Assembly (NCBI RefSeq): GCF_958450345.1
Contig: NC_088780.1
Coordinates: forward strand, 94,376,226-94,440,225
DNA length: 64,000 nt
Origin: Calliphora vicina
Lineage: Eukaryota > Arthropoda > Insecta > Diptera > Calliphoridae
Reading direction: 5' to 3'
Positions 60,214 to 64,000 of this stretch are shown piece after piece (within the stretch, counting starts at the first letter, position 1; each line of letters begins with the position of its first letter). The notes below the pieces were generated by a model, which saw only the letters and a program-made list of their open reading frames with translations, had not been told where the DNA came from and made no database searches. The position numbers and the translations under genes are program-made.

Positions 60214-61234
60214 CTACAGTTTTGATTTTTTTATTTGATTGTAATTATTATTACAACAAACAATAAATATTATTTTTATAGTTCTAATCAATATGATGAA
60301 TTCATGAACCTTTTCCGGGAACCCTTCCATTAAGATTTTTATACTGTTTTCTGTCACTTTGTTCGAACAGGTAGTCCATTTCCGTTTAAAATCTATCACG
60401 CTTTTAGACACCTTTTTTGTGCTATTCAATTCTCTTTTAACAAAAGCGCAATATCTCTCCAATGGCCTTAGCTCCAGGCAGTTTGGAGGATTTGCCTCTC
60501 TTGGTATAAATACCACATTATTGTTCTTGTACCACTCAAGACATTGTTTACCATAGTGACAGGATGCCAAATTAGTACAAAAATAAGCATTCTATTTTGT
60601 AAATGATGTAAATTTGGGTATTTATACAGTCCTTTGTAAAAAATTTTTGACTTCTTTTGCCTCAATTGCTTATTGCTTGCCATACCAAGTACCTTTTGGG
60701 AAAATTTTCTGCTTTTGGGTCCTAAACTTTTCTACAACATTCCCTTGAACATCATCAACATAAAAATATTGACCCGGAAGCTGCGAAAATCCATTCATCC
60801 ATTGCAGCAGGTATAAACATATTTTTTTTTTATAAAATTTGACTTCAATATCCGTGCTCTGTCATTGGCCTCTAAATTTTTAGCAGAGTTTCTGTCAGAA
60901 ACTTTTTGATCCTTGTATGTTTTTAAACCTGCATTGGCTTTAACTTTTCGTACCAAATAGTCCAAGTATTGAGCTAACCGGACTGCTTTCCTACCGGATT
61001 TGTTGGGAGCTCTTTTGAAAATGCTTTCTATTTATTGGCTTTAGAAACATCATGAGGACCATTCCTTCTACATGAACCAGGTTTTCTATCAACAGACAAG
61101 ATCTCCCGATACTGTTTAATGACATTGGAATTAGTTTGACGGCAGACCTTTGATTGTTTGACCAACTTTTTGTAGGACCAAGTTGGGTTCTGTTGAAAAT
61201 ATTTAATTTTATTTAATTTTTTCTCGTCACTCAC
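60214..61234 (-). pseudogene. DD37E transposase, degraded copy
   Basis: Starts MSDEKKL at 61234, with the helix-turn-helix region recognisable to 61028 where a stop occurs. The middle is in mixed frames; the C-terminal frame 60570-60214 reads ASCHYGKQCLEWYKNNN through NCLELRPLERY. The second catalytic aspartate is asparagine here (AATTTGGCATCC). Several stops and frameshifts, more decayed than copy 1. It keeps the 17-bp segment missing from copy 1. Confidence 0.85.
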
Positions 61235-61316
61235 TCTAATAAATTTAAAAACAAATGAACATAATTGACATTAAACATAATAACTGACATACTTTTCAAA
61301 GGTAACTTGATCAAAA

Positions 61317-61957
61317 ACAAGTAACAGAGCTATATTCGGCTGTCCCGAATCTTATATACCCTTCACCAAATTATACTTCAAAATACAAATTTTAAATATT
61401 TTTAGGTAAATAATTTTTTTTTTTCAAAAGCTTTTTTTTTTCATTTTTGGGAACATTTTTTTTTCGAATTGTTATTTTAAATTTTTTTAAAAAAATTCTT
61501 TTTTTGTTTTTAAATTTTTTTTTGGTGGAAAAAAATTCGGGTTAAAAAATATTTTTTCCGATGTTGACCCATTGTAGGTCCAACTTACTAGGTCTTATAC
61601 ACGTCGTTGCATTATCTATCATTAGATATCCATAATGTCCATATTAATGACTTAGTAATCCAGATATAGGTCAAAAATCGAGGTTGTCCTGGTTTTTTCC
61701 TCATATCTCAGCCATTTGTGGACCGATTTTTCTAATTTTAAATAGGCAACTTCTCGAAAGCATGTCTGACAGAATTATTGAAGATTTAGATCCCGAAGAT
61801 ATCTGGGGTCTTCAGAAAATTGATTTCAACAGACAGACAGACGGACGGACTCTGCTATTTATAAGGATCCAGAATATGTATTCTTTATAGGGTCGGAAAA
61901 TTATATTGTGGAAATTATTATACCCTTCTCACGATGCATCGCGATGGTGAAGGGTTT
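61317..61957 (-). repeat. mini-me-like repeat, copy 9, inserted in the DD37E transposon
   Basis: Runs from CAAGTAACAGAGCTATATTC to CGATGGTGAAGGGTTT. Comparison with the empty DD37E copy 1 (AGTATTATTTGAATTTTTTT then TTGATCAAGTTACC) shows insertion inside a T-run with no clear target duplication. The GAGTCGATTAAGC part of the core is deleted here (GACGGACGGACTCTGCTATT). Confidence 0.85.
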
Positions 61958-62029
61958 AAAAATCAAATAATACTTGGGTTAAAAGTTTTAAGGAAAAACG
62001 TGTGTTAAGGTTTTTTCGATCTCATTCCT

Positions 62030-63686
62030 TAATCATAACGGCCACAAATCTGATGAAGCTTAATAGATTCAAATTGTGTGGTAAAGAATAATTTATTTTT
62101 CTCATAGAAGCCCACCAATCTGCCCCATTCTATTGATTGTTTACAAAGTCACACTTGAAGTAATTTCGAAATTGTAAACCAGCTGGCTTTCTCACATGTT
62201 TGGTAATCTTTAGTATTTGTAAATTTTGAAATCTTAAGGAAAACACTTTTTGAGGAATTGTATTCCATGAACTCAAATTAAGATTTTCTATTTTACTTTT
62301 TCGCTTCTTTACAAATAATTTTTGGCTTAGTATCTGTATACTGTAACTGTCAAGAATTTCATATTTTTACATAATTTTAAGAACCGTTTTCACTAGCATA
62401 GAGCAGAATAGAATTGTTGAGTTAAGTAATAATGAGCTAGCTGTCTTTATTAAGTATAACATCTTGTTTGGTTTAGTTTTTATTATGATTGCAAACTATA
62501 GTAGTAGAAGTACTAGAATTATGTGGGCAATTCTTCATAAACATTCTCGTACAATCAACACATTCATGTGAACAAGTGTTTTTAATGTTTAAAAGTTTAT
62601 TGAACTTTTGTCTTCAAGTAATGGAAAATGTTTCAGTAGTTTGTTAATTATATATAATGTACTGCATAGTAAAGAAGTGTGCATGAATATGAAATGAATA
62701 TTAATAAATTTATTTCAAAAATTTTTCATAGCTTATGAATGAATCATAAATTAAATAAGTTTTTTTTTATTTATTTGTAATGGATAAATAATCGTAATTA
62801 ATACGTCATTGTTAATTATACAAAATTTATACATTATAATTTTTTCTGAAAAATTTCTTCTGACAAAATTTTTAGGTCAAATATTGTAGCTGTTTGAAAT
62901 TTTACTTTTGCCATTTATAAATGAAGAAAGATCAAGAAAATAACACTTTATAATAATATGGTTAATGTCTATGCTAATTTTATATGAATTTATCTTTAAA
63001 TATATTCAAAATTGTTTATATAGCTGCATTTGTTTTTTCTCAAGTATGATTTTAAAGCATAAATATTTGATAAATTTTGTATTCAAAATATTTTAAAATA
63101 TTTCTAGTTCCTTACTCGTCAAGGTGCTATTTATATATTTTTTTAAAATATTTTTACTTTTTAAATAAAATAACTATAAAATATAGAAACTAGATTATTT
63201 TGGAATAATATTATTGTTAAATTTATTCTTACATGAGTTTAAATTTATTCTATCACTTTTTAAAAAAATAAAATTTAATAAAATGCTAATTTGTTGCCAT
63301 TTATTACTATATATGTCTGTGAATCATTTAAATAATATTTGGAATTTTTTTTATTTTTAAATTTAGCCATGTTTTACACCCACATTTGAAATGAACAATT
63401 AAGTAGCTGTTAAACTAGATTTTAAATAAAATACATATGTTTGGCCCATTTTTTTTTTGCTATAAATCGAAAATATTTGATAATTTATTATAATTTTATG
63501 TTGGAATTGGAAAACTACAGTAAAATTATACACTACTAGATTGAAATTTTGCATGTCTTTAATAAAAAATCCATTAAACTTTTTTTAATAGCAATTTAGA
63601 CACTATTTTTCACTGGTGTCTAGTTAGAAGTCTATATTTTTGGCAATGAGAAGACAATTTCAGGTAACACAAGTTTACAAAAAGAT
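62030..63686. other. Gene-free DNA
   Basis: AT-rich; no exon, RNA gene or named repeat. Confidence 0.45.
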
Positions 63687-63689
63687 AGC

Positions 63690-64000
63690 GCATTTCATGT
63701 CAAGTGTACCAACTTTTGAAATCGATGTCTACCAATCTTCACCAAGGTTAGCTCTATTGGATAGTAATTCAGACACAATTTTTCAACAAGATCGGTCGAG
63801 AACTTTCTGAGTTAGAGGTGTGTTTTTTATTACCCATGTAACTTATTACCTATTGTTCTTAGCAAAATGTATCCCAAATAGTTTAGATAGCTCTTCCTTA
63901 AATCTTTTGAAAAAAAAAAAATTAAAAAAAAAAATAAAAAACTTTTTTAATTTTTTTTTAAATGGGCCTTTTTTTCTTAAAATAAACCTTAGATATTTTT
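63690..64000 (+). mobile_element. Second foldback element, left arm only (cut by window edge)
   Basis: ATTTCATGTCAAGTGTACCAACT, TTTGAAATCGATGTCT, GGTTAGCTCTATTGGATAGT and GTAACTTATTACCTATTGTT match the outer part of the 41382 element's left arm in order. A short deletion (the GATCGGGATGAAATTTG part) is seen. The sequence stops before the tandem units. Confidence 0.8.

Larger units (their letters stand above)
60194..62029 (-). mobile_element. Tc1-like DD37E transposon, copy 2, with nested insertion
   Basis: Ends AGGAGTGAGATCGAAAAA (60194) and TTTTTTCGATCTCATTCCT (62029) with TA on both sides (60192-60193 and 62030-62031). Same family as 18889-20195 but opposite orientation. Length 1836 bp because a mini-me-like repeat (61317-61957) sits in its 5' non-coding part. 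The TIRs carry more changes than in copy 1. Confidence 0.9.

Overview
This window is eukaryotic nuclear DNA from a fly, most likely a calyptrate (blowfly-like) dipteran. The evidence is very AT-rich non-coding DNA, short phase-consistent GT-AG introns, proteins that read closely as fly orthologues, and dense dipteran transposon relics (Tc1/mariner, hAT, jockey-type LINE, mini-me-like repeats). It holds four protein-coding genes. None is prokaryotic, and no CRISPR array, rRNA or tRNA was seen.

Left third (1-20 kb): about 7 kb of gene-free repeat-bearing DNA (nested MITEs, a LINE tail, a solo-LTR-like repeat). Then comes a six-exon threonine dehydratase gene (7333-11822, +), convergent with a three-exon radial spoke head 4/6 gene (11923-14875, -); the two stop codons are only about 100 bp apart. 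A repeat-rich stretch follows: a 500-bp inverted repeat, two small TIR elements, and a 1307-bp Tc1-like DD37E transposon with intact 27-bp TIRs and TA target duplication.

Middle (20-40 kb): a four-exon phosphotriesterase-related (PTER) gene (20627-24533, +). Its 2.7-kb first intron contains a Tc1 relic, a mini-me-like repeat and a hAT relic. About 3.2 kb of intergenic DNA with a tandem duplication follows. Next is the Fer/Fps non-receptor tyrosine kinase gene (27789 to at least 40466, -). F-BAR exons, a very long variable exon, an SH2 exon and five kinase exons were joined by hand and all junctions keep frame. An internal alternative first exon (33575-33706) predicts a short SH2-kinase isoform of 423 residues. 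The exons for the first part of the F-BAR domain were not found and probably lie beyond position 64000.

Right third (40.5-64 kb): no recognised exons. It is probably the large 5' intron of the kinase gene or intergenic DNA, and it is a repeat landscape. The most striking item is a 2.57-kb foldback element (41382-43948) whose inverted arms are built from ~176-bp tandem units; a second copy enters at the right edge. Also present are several mini-me-like elements, two decayed mariners, and a second DD37E transposon (60194-62029) interrupted by a mini-me-like insertion that gives clean insertion boundaries.

Nothing here is a clear new multi-gene system. The most unusual structures are the foldback family, the mini-me-like family with its deletion derivative, the nested insertions with readable target sites, and the alternative-promoter architecture of the Fer/Fps gene.
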